From an uncultured Pelagibacteraceae bacterium (lineage in GTDB: Bacteria > Pseudomonadota > Alphaproteobacteria > Pelagibacterales > Pelagibacteraceae), in assembly GCA_902626245.1 (NCBI GenBank), contig CACOED010000001.1, positions 1-64,000 of the forward strand: 64,000 nucleotides of DNA. The letters run 5' to 3'. The position numbers were made by a program, and so were the translations under genes. Below, in pieces: positions 46,723 to 56,501 of this stretch (position 1 is its first letter; every line of letters starts with the position of its first letter). Below the pieces are notes generated by a model, which saw only the letters and a program-made list of their open reading frames with translations, made no database searches and was not told where the DNA came from.

Positions 46723-47946
46723 CTAATTATTTGACCAATCTTTAAGTCTATTTGTACCTTCAATTATTTTGGGGGCATATATTTTAATTTTATCATAATT
46801 AATTTCCTCATTATGAACAGTATTCTTCATGAAGTTTTCTCCATCAAAATCTGTAAAGCTTAGTCTAGCTAACATTCTATTTTGAGAAAAACCAAAATCA
46901 GAACCTGGTAATAATGCAACTCCAGTTTCTTTTAAAATGCTATTACACATTTCGCTAGATGTTGAAAATTTTTTATTAACAAACTCAGGTAGAAGATAAA
47001 ATCCACCTTGAGGTTTATTAATTAATACGTTGTTAGATTTCAAATTTTCATAAACATAATTTCCTACTGATTTTAAAATATTTTTTGAATGATTAATGTA
47101 ATCTGCATGCTCATTGTTGTGTGCTGCTATTGCTGCATATTGAATTGGAGAACTTACTGAAGAAAATGTTTCACTAGCCAAAACTTTAAGCTGACTTGTT
47201 ATTTCAGATAAATTACTTGGTAATATAAAGTATCCTAATCTCCAGCCTCCTGCTCCACACCATTTACTTAAACCGGTACTTATAATTGTATTTTGTGGAC
47301 AATAATTTGATATAGATTTGTAATTATCTTCAAAAGTTAATTCTGAATAAATTTCATCAGATAGAAAAAAAAGATTATATTTTTTTGCTAATTTTGAAAT
47401 TTCATCTAAATTTGTACATATCTGTCCAGATGGATTATTTGGAGAGTTAAGAAAAATTAAATATTTTTTTTTCTTATCTTTTTTAATTATATCCTCTATT
47501 TCTTTAGCAGTTGGAAACCAATTATTTTCACTTTTTGTTTCAATCCATTTAATTTTATTCCTTCCTATGATTGCTTGTGGTGCATAAGACACCCAGCTTG
47601 GAGTTGGAAGAATTATTTCACCATCGAATAAAATTTGTAATAAAAACATTAACTCTTTTGATCCTGGCCCGATAATTATGTTTGAGCTTGAATATTCTTG
47701 ACCTTTCTTTTTTGAAATATATTTTGCAATAGAAATTCTTAAATCCTCAAGTCCCTGCATGGGAAGATACTTATTTTGATGAGCATTATTTTTCAATTCA
47801 TCAATAATTTTTTGTGGTACTTTGAATGGTGATTGGCCAAAACCAAATTTAAATATTTTTTTTCCTTCACTTTCTAGTTTATTTGATTTTTCATTAATAA
47901 GAAGAGTGGATGAAGGTTTTAAATTTTTAATAAAATCTTTGATCAT
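46723..47946 (-). CDS. Class I/II pyridoxal-phosphate aminotransferase
   Basis: FLNSPNNPSGQICTNLDEI, LSDEIYSELTF, ISTGLSKWCGAGGWRLGY. Confidence 0.88.
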   Translation of the reverse strand: MIKDFIKNLKPSSTLLINEKSNKLESEGKKIFKFGFGQSPFKVPQKIIDELKNNAHQNKYLPMQGLEDLRISIAKYISKKKGQEYSSSNIIIGPGSKELMFLLQILFDGEIILPTPSWVSYAPQAIIGRNKIKWIETKSENNWFPTAKEIEDIIKKDKKKKYLIFLNSPNNPSGQICTNLDEISKLAKKYNLFFLSDEIYSELTFEDNYKSISNYCPQNTIISTGLSKWCGAGGWRLGYFILPSNLSEITSQLKVLASETFSSVSSPIQYAAIAAHNNEHADYINHSKNILKSVGNYVYENLKSNNVLINKPQGGFYLLPEFVNKKFSTSSEMCNSILKETGVALLPGSDFGFSQNRMLARLSFTDFDGENFMKNTVHNEEINYDKIKIYAPKIIEGTNRLKDWSNN

Positions 47947-48028
47947 TTTTTATATAATTATGATACTAAATAGAAATATAAGAGTATATGCAAAATGTAT
48001 TATATATAATAATTAAGGATAATTAGTA

Positions 48029-48336
48029 ATGTCTAAAATAATAGTTCTAGCAAGTTTTCATCCAAAAAAAGATAAAGTTAATGAAGTTAAAGAAATAATA
48101 TCGTATATGATAAAACCTACAAGGCTAGAGGAAGGTAATGAACTTTACAATTTTTATGAAGAAAAAATAAAGATGGTAAAATTATATCTTTTCACCTTTT
48201 TGAAATTTATAAAAATTCTGACGCTCTAGATTTTCACAGAGAAACAAATCATTACAAAGATTATAGATCTAAAATAGAAGATTTGCTGGAAAAGCCTAGA
48301 GAGGTAAAAGTTTTAAATTCGATAGATTCGATATAA
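48029..48336 (+). pseudogene. Frameshifted antibiotic biosynthesis monooxygenase (ABM/YgiN)-like gene
   Basis: MSKIIVLASFHPKKDKVNEVKEIISYMIKPTRLEEGNELYNFYEEKIK continues in the -1 frame from 48172 as DGKIISFHLFEIYKNSDALDFHRETNHYKDYRSKIEDLLEKPREVKVLNSIDSI*. Confidence 0.75.
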
Positions 48337-48339
48337 ATT

Positions 48340-49365
48340 TTAATAACCAAGCTTTTTATCTACTTGATTTGATAATTCTTTATTCTCAATAAAAAGTTTT
48401 AAATTATTAAAGAATATACCAAGTGTTAATTCGACATAGTTCCCGTCGTCGTCTGAAGATACGTGAGGTGTAATAACTAAATTGGGAGTATCCCAAAGTT
48501 TTGAGCTTTTATCTAATGGTTCATGAGAAAATACATCAAGTATTGCTCCCGCTATTTCATTTTTCTTAAGTTTATTACTTAACGCATCATAATCCATCAC
48601 AGATTGTCTTCCTATATTTACAATTCCACATGTAGTTTTAAGCATGTCGAGCCTTTTTTTATTAATTAAATTTTTAGTTTCAGGTGTTTCAGGAAGTGCT
48701 AAATATAAAAAATCAGCCTCAGGCAAAATACTATCGATTTTATCTATCGTGATAATTTTTGAACAGCCTTCAGCTTTTTTCCCTCTTTTATTAACTCCTA
48801 TAACATTTGCACCTAATTTTGAAACATGTTTTGCCATTGATCCCCCTAGTGATCCCGTGCCAACTACAACTATTGTTTTTCCATGAATTGGATTACTAAA
48901 TAATGAAACAAATTCTTTATTTTTTTGGTGGGTAATTAATCTTGTCATGTGATTTTGTAGCATTAAAATACTCATTAAACCAAACTCGCCAGCTTTTTTA
49001 GCATGAGCTCCACTGCTATTGGTTAAAACTAAGTCATCACTCATCCAGTCCAAAGGAAGCAAATGTTCGATACCTGCGGAAATAACATGAATCCACTTAA
49101 GTTTTGGTGCTATCTCTTTAAGATTTTTTGTTGGAAAATTCCAAGCCAACAAAATATGTGAGTTTGAAATTGATTTTTTAAAATTTTCCTCATCCCAATC
49201 AAAAAAAACTTCTATTTTTTCCCTAATTTCTGGGAATTTATTGAGAATATTTTCAAAACGATCCTTTGTAATTGTAAAATTTTTTTCTCCTTCAGCATCA
49301 GTGGGAAATGATCCTGGCGCCCAATGATTATTTTTAATATGAATTTTTATTTTTTTATTTTTCAA
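48340..49365 (-). CDS. D-2-hydroxyacid dehydrogenase family protein
   Basis: IVVVGTGSLGGSMAKHVSKLGANVIGV, LPETPETKNLINKKRLDMLK, AILDVFSHEPLDKSSKLWDTPNLVITPHVS. Confidence 0.88.
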   Translation of the reverse strand: MKNKKIKIHIKNNHWAPGSFPTDAEGEKNFTITKDRFENILNKFPEIREKIEVFFDWDEENFKKSISNSHILLAWNFPTKNLKEIAPKLKWIHVISAGIEHLLPLDWMSDDLVLTNSSGAHAKKAGEFGLMSILMLQNHMTRLITHQKNKEFVSLFSNPIHGKTIVVVGTGSLGGSMAKHVSKLGANVIGVNKRGKKAEGCSKIITIDKIDSILPEADFLYLALPETPETKNLINKKRLDMLKTTCGIVNIGRQSVMDYDALSNKLKKNEIAGAILDVFSHEPLDKSSKLWDTPNLVITPHVSSDDDGNYVELTLGIFFNNLKLFIENKELSNQVDKKLGY

Positions 49366-50711
49366 AATGCTCCATTCTTTTCCATGTTAGACAATTCTTT
49401 TATTATGAATGAGTCACGATCTTTATTGGACATTTTTTCCGAATCAAATTGTAGTTTCATCACTGCAGCTCCAATTGATTTTATAAATTTTCGATCGTCA
49501 ATATTTCTTTTTGGCACTCTTAATACTGTATCTTGACCGTATGTTTTGATTGTGTCGTCACTATTTTTAAATTGTTTCGGTTCTATTCCTTCTTGTAAAG
49601 ACTTAATTGATTTTCTTATATTTCTTCTGTAAGCCATTATCCCATGGTCAGTTGGCATTAGATGCTCACCTTTGTGAGAACTTATAGATCCCATTCCTTC
49701 AACTGCTTCAGTATCACCTGGGCTCTTTTGTTTTTCTTCAAATGTTCTATCGACCGTTTCACCAGCTTCTATTCTTTCATATCCCTCTTTATTATCATAT
49801 TCTATTGGATCTCCTCTTTCTCCAAAATTAGCCCATGCAATTGCCATACAATTGTGATCATCTACAGGAACTACCCATCTTGTAAAAGAACTTCTTCCAA
49901 AATATTTAGTTTTTGTTCCATCTGCTGCGAATGCAGAACCTGCCTGAGTAAAATTAGGCAATATTAATTCATTAATTCTGACCCATACATTATCATCAAC
50001 TCTTCTTATATTAGCACCAAGATATTGGTTGTCTCTTTCATAAAATTCAATCTCTCCTACTTCTGCAAAACCTTCAGAAAATTGAATACCTGAACTTTGG
50101 CCATGTAGAAATGATGTATGTACAGGATCCATAATTGCATCAAGTACCTGTATCCAATTACATTTATAACTTATCTTGTAAGGACTTCTTTTGTCGTAAG
50201 AAGTTTCATATGCATCATAATGTGGAAACTCAGGAACTTTTTCTGGAGGTCCCATAAAAGCAAAAATTATTCCATTAAATTCTTTTATTGGATAAGCACC
50301 TAATTTAAATTTTTCCCTTACAAATTTTGCTTGTTTTGAATCAGGATCTTCTCCTGGTGTTTCTAAAATTTCACCATCAGGAGAAAATAACCATCCATGA
50401 TAACAACATCTTATTCCTTTTGACTCAGTTTTACCAAAAACTAACGAAGCTCTTCTATGTGTACAAAACTTATGAATAAGACCAATTTTATTTTCTGTAG
50501 TTTTAAAAATTACTAAGTCTTCTCCAAGTACTCTTATTTCTAAAGGAGTATGTGTAACATCTTTTGATAATGCCACTGGATGCCAATACCTTCTAAGATA
50601 TTCACCTGCAGGAGTACCATGATCGGTATGAGTGAGTAACTGATCATAACCAGGGTTTTGTGCCTGAATGTATCCTCTGTATTTATTTTCAAAATTCACC
50701 CTTATCTCCAA
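49362..50711 (-). CDS. Rieske non-heme iron oxygenase, phthalate-dioxygenase-like oxygenase subunit
   Basis: Rieske motif CTHRRASLVFGKTESKGIRCCYHGW. Confidence 0.9.
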   Translation of the reverse strand: MEIRVNFENKYRGYIQAQNPGYDQLLTHTDHGTPAGEYLRRYWHPVALSKDVTHTPLEIRVLGEDLVIFKTTENKIGLIHKFCTHRRASLVFGKTESKGIRCCYHGWLFSPDGEILETPGEDPDSKQAKFVREKFKLGAYPIKEFNGIIFAFMGPPEKVPEFPHYDAYETSYDKRSPYKISYKCNWIQVLDAIMDPVHTSFLHGQSSGIQFSEGFAEVGEIEFYERDNQYLGANIRRVDDNVWVRINELILPNFTQAGSAFAADGTKTKYFGRSSFTRWVVPVDDHNCMAIAWANFGERGDPIEYDNKEGYERIEAGETVDRTFEEKQKSPGDTEAVEGMGSISSHKGEHLMPTDHGIMAYRRNIRKSIKSLQEGIEPKQFKNSDDTIKTYGQDTVLRVPKRNIDDRKFIKSIGAAVMKLQFDSEKMSNKDRDSFIIKELSNMEKNGAF

Positions 50712-50795
50712 AATAAACCTTAATATATCTAAGATATATTTTATTGAAATAGAGTTAATTCACAAATAAATTCAAAAAATAAGCTATTTTTTGTT

Positions 50796-51932
50796 ATGCC
50801 AGTAATAAATAAAAATATTAAAATTAAATCACCAAAAAATAAAAATACAATATTTGGCCTTCCAGCAAAATCTTATACTGACAGTGATTTTTGGAAAAAA
50901 GAGTGTGAAACTGTTTTATCTGATGGCTGGCTATTTGTTGCTTTTGCAAATGAATTTAAAAAAGCTGGAGATGTAAAACCAATTTTTATAGCTGGAAAAC
51001 CAATCCTAATTCTAAAAAATGAGAATAATGAAATTACTGCTTTTCATAATGTCTGTAGCCATAGATGTTTAAAATTAGTAAATGAGGAAAAAAATATTGG
51101 TAAAATTATTCGTTGTCCCTACCATGCTTGGTCTTATGATCTTCAAGGAAATTTAAAAGCTGCACCTCACATTGGAGGTACAGATATACATAGGCCAAAA
51201 GGATTTAATTTTAAAAATCATGGACTTAAAAAAATTAGAATTCATATTTGGCATGATTGGGTATTTATAAATATAAATGGAAAAGCAAAAAAATTTGAAG
51301 AATACGCAAAAACTTTATTTTCAAAATTTAAAGACTTAGATCTAAGTAAAATTAAATATGAAGCAACTTTAGATTTTGGAAATATTAATTCAAATTGGAA
51401 ATTTCTAATTGAAAATTTTATTGAACCATATCATGTTCAATTTGTTCACAAAACCACTACAAATCAACCACTAAGAGATCATTACACAATTGTGGACGGT
51501 ATTTGTTATGGAAGTGGCGTTGATGTTGCTAAAGAAGACAATAAAAATAGTAGTGCCTTATCAGTATCTTCTAAATATCTTTCTTTATTTCCAAACTTTA
51601 TAATTGGAACTTATTATCCTAATCAGATAGGTGTTTATTTAAATATTCCTATCGGTCCAGGAACTACAAGCCAAAAAAGAATAATATATTCAACTGGTGG
51701 AAAACCTATGTCTAAAGAAGAGATTGATATTACAAAGAAGATATGGTGGAGTGTACATAAAGAGGATCATGAAATGTGCGAAAGACTACAGGAAGGAAGA
51801 TCGTCACCTGCTTCAAATGATGGAGGATTATTATCTCCCCATTGGGAAAAAGGAGTTCAAAAATTTCAACAATTAATAATACAAGCAACTATGAAATCAA
51901 AAAAAATAATGAAAGGTAAAAAAAATGTCTAA
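50796..51932 (+). CDS. Rieske aromatic-ring-hydroxylating dioxygenase alpha-subunit family protein
   Basis: Rieske motif CSHRCLKLVNEEKNIGKIIRCPYHAW; NWKFLIENFIEPYHVQFVH iron site. Confidence 0.9.
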   Translation: MPVINKNIKIKSPKNKNTIFGLPAKSYTDSDFWKKECETVLSDGWLFVAFANEFKKAGDVKPIFIAGKPILILKNENNEITAFHNVCSHRCLKLVNEEKNIGKIIRCPYHAWSYDLQGNLKAAPHIGGTDIHRPKGFNFKNHGLKKIRIHIWHDWVFININGKAKKFEEYAKTLFSKFKDLDLSKIKYEATLDFGNINSNWKFLIENFIEPYHVQFVHKTTTNQPLRDHYTIVDGICYGSGVDVAKEDNKNSSALSVSSKYLSLFPNFIIGTYYPNQIGVYLNIPIGPGTTSQKRIIYSTGGKPMSKEEIDITKKIWWSVHKEDHEMCERLQEGRSSPASNDGGLLSPHWEKGVQKFQQLIIQATMKSKKIMKGKKNV

Positions 51933-52341
51933 AAATATTAATGAAGGTTATAGATTAGCTCATACAATGATAAGAGTTAAAGATTTAGAAACTTCCTTTA
52001 ACTTTTATTGCAAAACTTTAGGAATGAAAGTGTTAAGAAAAACTGATTATCCTGATGGAAAGTTTACAAATGCTTTTATTGGCTATGGACTTGAAAATGA
52101 GTCTCCTTGCCTTGAATTAACTCATAACTGGGATCAAAAAGAAGATTACGAAAAAGGAAATGGATGGGGACATATTTGTATTGAAACTCCAGATGTTTAC
52201 AAAGCCTGTGAAGATCTTGCAAAACTTGGGGTTAACATTACTCGTAAGCCAGGTCCAATGAAACATGGAACAAGAGTAATTGCTTTTTGTGAAGATCCAG
52301 ATGGATACAAAGTTGAATTAAACGAACCAATAAAAATATAA
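51925..52341 (+). CDS. Glyoxalase I-like (lactoylglutathione lyase/VOC) protein
   Basis: HTMIRVKDLETSFNFYCKTLGMKVLRKTDYPDGKFTNAFIGYG...LELTHNWDQKEDYEKGNGWGHICIE...EDPDGYKVEL. Confidence 0.88.
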   Translation: MSKNINEGYRLAHTMIRVKDLETSFNFYCKTLGMKVLRKTDYPDGKFTNAFIGYGLENESPCLELTHNWDQKEDYEKGNGWGHICIETPDVYKACEDLAKLGVNITRKPGPMKHGTRVIAFCEDPDGYKVELNEPIKI

Positions 52342-52343
52342 AA

Positions 52344-52754
52344 TTGAAAGGAATATTAATGTCTAAAGAACCACAACTTTATAAATTTAAAGATATTGAA
52401 AATAGACTTCATACATTAGAACCAGGTAAATCTTACATTAAACCATTTGTTACAAGTAAAGTAAGTAACACTATGTGTGGAGGATTAAATTTTTTAAATA
52501 AAGTATCTGTACCTTGGGATTTAACTTGTGATGAAATTATTTACTGCATGGAGGGAACTTTTAGACTAACTTGTGATGGTAAATCCTATATTTGTAATCC
52601 TGGAGATGTACTTTATATTCCAAAAGATAATCATATAGCCTATGAATGTGACGAAAAATGTGTAATATTTTATGCTGCTTATCCTCATGATTGGAAACAA
52701 AAAGCTGGAATAACATTTGTTCCTGGAATTGACCCAGAAGATATGCCAAAATAA
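52344..52754 (+). CDS. Cupin-domain protein
   Basis: DEIIYCMEGTFRLTCDGKSYICNPGDVLYIPKDNHIAYE. Confidence 0.8.
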   Translation: MKGILMSKEPQLYKFKDIENRLHTLEPGKSYIKPFVTSKVSNTMCGGLNFLNKVSVPWDLTCDEIIYCMEGTFRLTCDGKSYICNPGDVLYIPKDNHIAYECDEKCVIFYAAYPHDWKQKAGITFVPGIDPEDMPK

Positions 52755-52762
52755 TTTAACTA

Positions 52763-54184
52763 ATGAAAAATAAAATATATTACGAAAATTTTAAAGACGC
52801 TGTAGAAAGAAATAAAAAACAAATTCCTTTAATTTACAAAAAACTTAAAACTGCTGGTGTGCAATACGTCATGTCGAGTTGGATAGATTTACATGGTATT
52901 CCAAAAACTAAACCTGTACCGATGAGTGATTTTGAACAGCTATGTTTGGGTAAAGGTCCACAATTTGCAGTACACTCAATATCCTTTGTACCTGAATTAA
53001 CTCCCGCCGATTCTGATCAAATAATGTTGCCAGACTTAAATAGTGTTTACATTTGTCCTTGGGACAAAACAATGGCTATAATTTTTGCAGATCTTTATTG
53101 GGAAGATAAGCCCTATAATGTTTGTCCAAGACAAGCTCTAAAGCGTGCAATGCAAAAAGCGCAAGACGCAGGTTATAAAGGAATGTGCGGTATTGAGCCT
53201 GAATTTATTGCAATGAAATATGGAGAAGACGGAAAACCTGTTAAAGCTATTGATAGTGACCCAATAAATGGAATAAGACCTAGAAGACAGGCATTTGGAT
53301 ACGATGTTGAATATTCATTAGATTCTATGCACTTTTTAAAAGAACTAATTGATATACTTGAAGAATTAGGTTGGAATTTACATGATGTTGTTGCCGAGGG
53401 AGCTTATTCACAATTTGAGTTAGATTTTCATTATACAAACTTATTAGAAATGGCAGATAGATTAGTTTTCTTAAGAATTCTTTTAAAAGAAATTGCCAAA
53501 AAAAATAATATGTTTATTACTTTTATGCCAAAACCCACTATAGGGGACTGGAGATCAGGCGCACATATTAATTTTTCAATGGAAGATATAAATAAACCCG
53601 GAAAAAATATTTTTACTGATGGAAAAGGCTGGTCAAAACAATCAAAACATGCAGTAGGCGGTCTCATGAAAAACTCTGAGGCGCTAACAGCAATTACATG
53701 TTCAACGGTGAATTCATATAATGGTTTAGTTCCTAGAGTTGGAGGTTTTGAAGGAGGAACAGTAACTTGGGCGCCAACTAATATTACATATGGTCACAAT
53801 AATAGATCAGCACAGTTTCGTTTACCACAAAACAGATATTGTATTGAAAATAGAGCAGCAGATATGACAATGAACGTTTATTTGGCTTTAGCAATGACAA
53901 TTTCTTCAGCAATGGATGGTATTAAAAATAAAATTGATCCTGGGAAACCAACTGATCAAGATTTATATCAAATGACTGATGTAGAGTTTAAAAAATTGGG
54001 AATCAAAAGACTTCCCAAAAATTTAATGCAAGCAATAGAAGCATTGAGAGTAAATAAGTTATCTGATGAGGTTATGGGGCCTGTAATGAAAAAATCTTTT
54101 TTATCTTATAAAAATGATGAATGGGAGCGTTATCACCAAGCGGTTACTGATTGGGAAGTAAAAGAATATCTAAGACTTTACTAA
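52763..54184 (+). CDS. Glutamine synthetase family, GlnT/type III-like
   Basis: GIEPEFIAMKYGEDG, VAEGAYSQFELDFHY, SGAHINFSM, NRSAQFRLP. Confidence 0.85.
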   Translation: MKNKIYYENFKDAVERNKKQIPLIYKKLKTAGVQYVMSSWIDLHGIPKTKPVPMSDFEQLCLGKGPQFAVHSISFVPELTPADSDQIMLPDLNSVYICPWDKTMAIIFADLYWEDKPYNVCPRQALKRAMQKAQDAGYKGMCGIEPEFIAMKYGEDGKPVKAIDSDPINGIRPRRQAFGYDVEYSLDSMHFLKELIDILEELGWNLHDVVAEGAYSQFELDFHYTNLLEMADRLVFLRILLKEIAKKNNMFITFMPKPTIGDWRSGAHINFSMEDINKPGKNIFTDGKGWSKQSKHAVGGLMKNSEALTAITCSTVNSYNGLVPRVGGFEGGTVTWAPTNITYGHNNRSAQFRLPQNRYCIENRAADMTMNVYLALAMTISSAMDGIKNKIDPGKPTDQDLYQMTDVEFKKLGIKRLPKNLMQAIEALRVNKLSDEVMGPVMKKSFLSYKNDEWERYHQAVTDWEVKEYLRLY

Positions 54185-54187
54185 TTA

Positions 54188-55198
54188 ATGAAAAAATACG
54201 AAAAGTTTAATTTAGGAAATGTTAAACTTTTATCTGGAAAAATTTTAAAATCAGCACAATTAGTTTACAAAACATATGGCGAGTTAAATAAAAGTCGTTC
54301 AAATGTAATAATTCTTCCTACATTTTATACCGGTAGCCATATTAGAAATGAAGGTTTTATAGGTAAAAATAGAGCAATTAATCCAAATAAATATTTTATT
54401 ATATCCATTAATATGTTTGGAAATGGTTTGTCATCTTCACCGACTAAAACTATTAAATCTCAATCTGGTCCAAAATTTCCAACAATATCGTTGTGGGATA
54501 ATATTTATTGTCAGCACAAACTTGTTACTGAAAAACTGAAAATTAAAAAAATTGCTCTAGTTACTGGTTGGTCTATGGCGGGTTGTCAATCATATCAATG
54601 GGCAGTTCAATATCCTAGTATAGTTAAAGCAATTCTTCCTTTTTGTGCATCATCAAAGACTTCGATACACAATCACGTTTTCTTAGAAGGTGTTAAAGCA
54701 GCACTTACTGCTGATAAAAAATTTAATAAAGGAAATTATAAAAAGCAACCTGTCGAAGGATTAAAAGCGTTTGGAAGAGTATATGCGGGTTGGGCTTTCT
54801 CCCAGGATTTTTATAGAGAAAAACTTTATAAAAAACTTGGTTTTAAAAATGCTGAGGAATTACTTAAAGACTGGGCAAATGACCATGCAAGAAACTGGGA
54901 TGCTAATAATCTTTTGTCTAAACTTAAAACCTGGCAATTAAATGATATTAGCAAAGGTCCTATTTATAAAAATAATTATATAAAAGCTCTTAAATCAATA
55001 AAAGCTAAAACAATTCTTATGCCATGTAATCAGGATTTGTACTTTAGAACTGAAGACAATAAATTTGAAAAAAAATTTATATCTCGTTCATCTTTAAGAC
55101 CTGTAGATTCTCCATTTGGCCACTGTGCTGCCAACCCTGGAAATGACAAAAATTTTGAAAAGCAACTAGATAAAAACATTAAAGAGTTGCTAAATTAA
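54188..55198 (+). CDS. Alpha/beta hydrolase of homoserine O-acetyltransferase (MetX) family
   Basis: VYKTYGELNKSRSNVIILPTFYTGSH, VTGWSMAGCQSYQWAVQYP, GHCAANPGND. Confidence 0.8.
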   Translation: MKKYEKFNLGNVKLLSGKILKSAQLVYKTYGELNKSRSNVIILPTFYTGSHIRNEGFIGKNRAINPNKYFIISINMFGNGLSSSPTKTIKSQSGPKFPTISLWDNIYCQHKLVTEKLKIKKIALVTGWSMAGCQSYQWAVQYPSIVKAILPFCASSKTSIHNHVFLEGVKAALTADKKFNKGNYKKQPVEGLKAFGRVYAGWAFSQDFYREKLYKKLGFKNAEELLKDWANDHARNWDANNLLSKLKTWQLNDISKGPIYKNNYIKALKSIKAKTILMPCNQDLYFRTEDNKFEKKFISRSSLRPVDSPFGHCAANPGNDKNFEKQLDKNIKELLN

Positions 55199-55302
55199 TA
55201 TCTTAAAAAACGTTGAAAATTTAGTAGAAGAAGATAGTATCATTTCATAAAGCGATACATAACTCGTCGTAATTTCTAAAGTACGAAAGTGGGATCGGTC
55301 GT

Positions 55303-55326
55303 CTTTAAATTAATTTTTAAAGGAGG
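55303..55326 (+). promoter_or_regulatory. Hairpin touching the ribosome-binding site upstream of the luciferase-like gene
   Basis: CTTTAAA-TTAATT-TTTAAAG (55303-55322) overlapping aaggagg (55320-55326). Confidence 0.35.
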
Positions 55327-55331
55327 CTTTA

Positions 55332-56501
55332 ATGAAATTTGGTTACTTCTGTAACACTACTAACTGGACACACAAACCATACGATAAAATTTTAGACGAA
55401 ACTAAAGAAATTACAGAATATTGTGATAAAAATAATTGGAATTCAATATGGTTTACTGAGCACCATTTTAATCATGAAGGAATGGAGTCTTGTACAAATC
55501 CTCTAATGCTAGGAACTGACGCGGCTGCAAGAACAAAAAAAATTAGAATAGGACAAGCGGCAAATGTTATTACTTTTCATAATCCAATTAGACTGGCAGA
55601 AGATATAGCTACACTGGACCAACTTTCTAAAGGAAGAGTTGAAGTTGGTGTCGCTAGAGGAATTTATGGAAGAGAAGCGATCAATCTAAATATTGAAGCT
55701 GATATGAAAGACCAAGCAAAAAATTTTAGGCTTTTTGCTGAAACATTAGAAGTTTTAAAAAAAGCATGGTCAGAAAAGTTTTTTAGTCATAAGGGTGAAT
55801 TTTATACATACCCTCATCCAGATCACGTGTGGCAGCACGATATGAGCCCTCCAAGTGAAGAGTTTATGAACATGGATGATAATACGATAAAAAAAATTAG
55901 TGTTGTTCCTAAACCTTATCAAAAACCATATCCTCCAATTCACCAAGTTGTAGATGGTATTAGATCAATTGAATGGGCAGCACAAAATGGAATAAATGTT
56001 ATTATGTGGATACCTACAGTTAAAGCTCTAAAAATAAAATTTGAAGCTTATAAAAATGCAAGATCTGAAGCAGAAAAAAGAAATGTTCCTATGGGCGAAG
56101 GTGTATCTCTAGTAAGAGATATGTTTGTTGCGGATACAATGGAGGAGGCTAGAGAAAAAGCAGGAGAACATATGGTAAATTATATGAGATGGGTATGTCA
56201 TTGGAGAGGGTTAGGTAATCATATGGATCCAGATGAAGAATTACCAATAACTAAAGGAAAATTAGATTTACTAAGTTATGATTTTCTTCATAAACGAAAT
56301 ATGTTATTTGGAACACCTGAGTATGTAATAGAAAAAATTCATGAACTTAAATCGGAATTAAATTTGCAAAATTTACAAGTATGGTCCAATTTTCCTGGGG
56401 TAAAACATGAAGATTGCATGAAAAGTATTAAGTTATTTACCGAAAAAGTAATGCCTAACTTCAAAGATGATTTAAATACTGAAGTAAAAAAAGTTTCGTG
56501 A
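55332..56501 (+). CDS. Luciferase-like flavin monooxygenase (LLM)
   Basis: NSIWFTEHHFNHEGMESCTNPLMLGTDAAARTKKIRIGQAANVITFHNPIRLAEDIATLDQLSKGRVEVGVARG. Confidence 0.88.
   Translation: MKFGYFCNTTNWTHKPYDKILDETKEITEYCDKNNWNSIWFTEHHFNHEGMESCTNPLMLGTDAAARTKKIRIGQAANVITFHNPIRLAEDIATLDQLSKGRVEVGVARGIYGREAINLNIEADMKDQAKNFRLFAETLEVLKKAWSEKFFSHKGEFYTYPHPDHVWQHDMSPPSEEFMNMDDNTIKKISVVPKPYQKPYPPIHQVVDGIRSIEWAAQNGINVIMWIPTVKALKIKFEAYKNARSEAEKRNVPMGEGVSLVRDMFVADTMEEAREKAGEHMVNYMRWVCHWRGLGNHMDPDEELPITKGKLDLLSYDFLHKRNMLFGTPEYVIEKIHELKSELNLQNLQVWSNFPGVKHEDCMKSIKLFTEKVMPNFKDDLNTEVKKVS

Noticed and set aside
49662-49967. 101-aa plus ORF within the Rieske gene
   Set aside because: Translation is Cys/Phe/Ser-rich junk typical of antisense reading; Rieske frame is strongly supported.
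55199-55331. SAM-II/SAM-V or glycine riboswitch
   Set aside because: Such elements are known in SAR11-like genomes, but I could not align this leader to their consensus; kept only as an unassigned structured leader.
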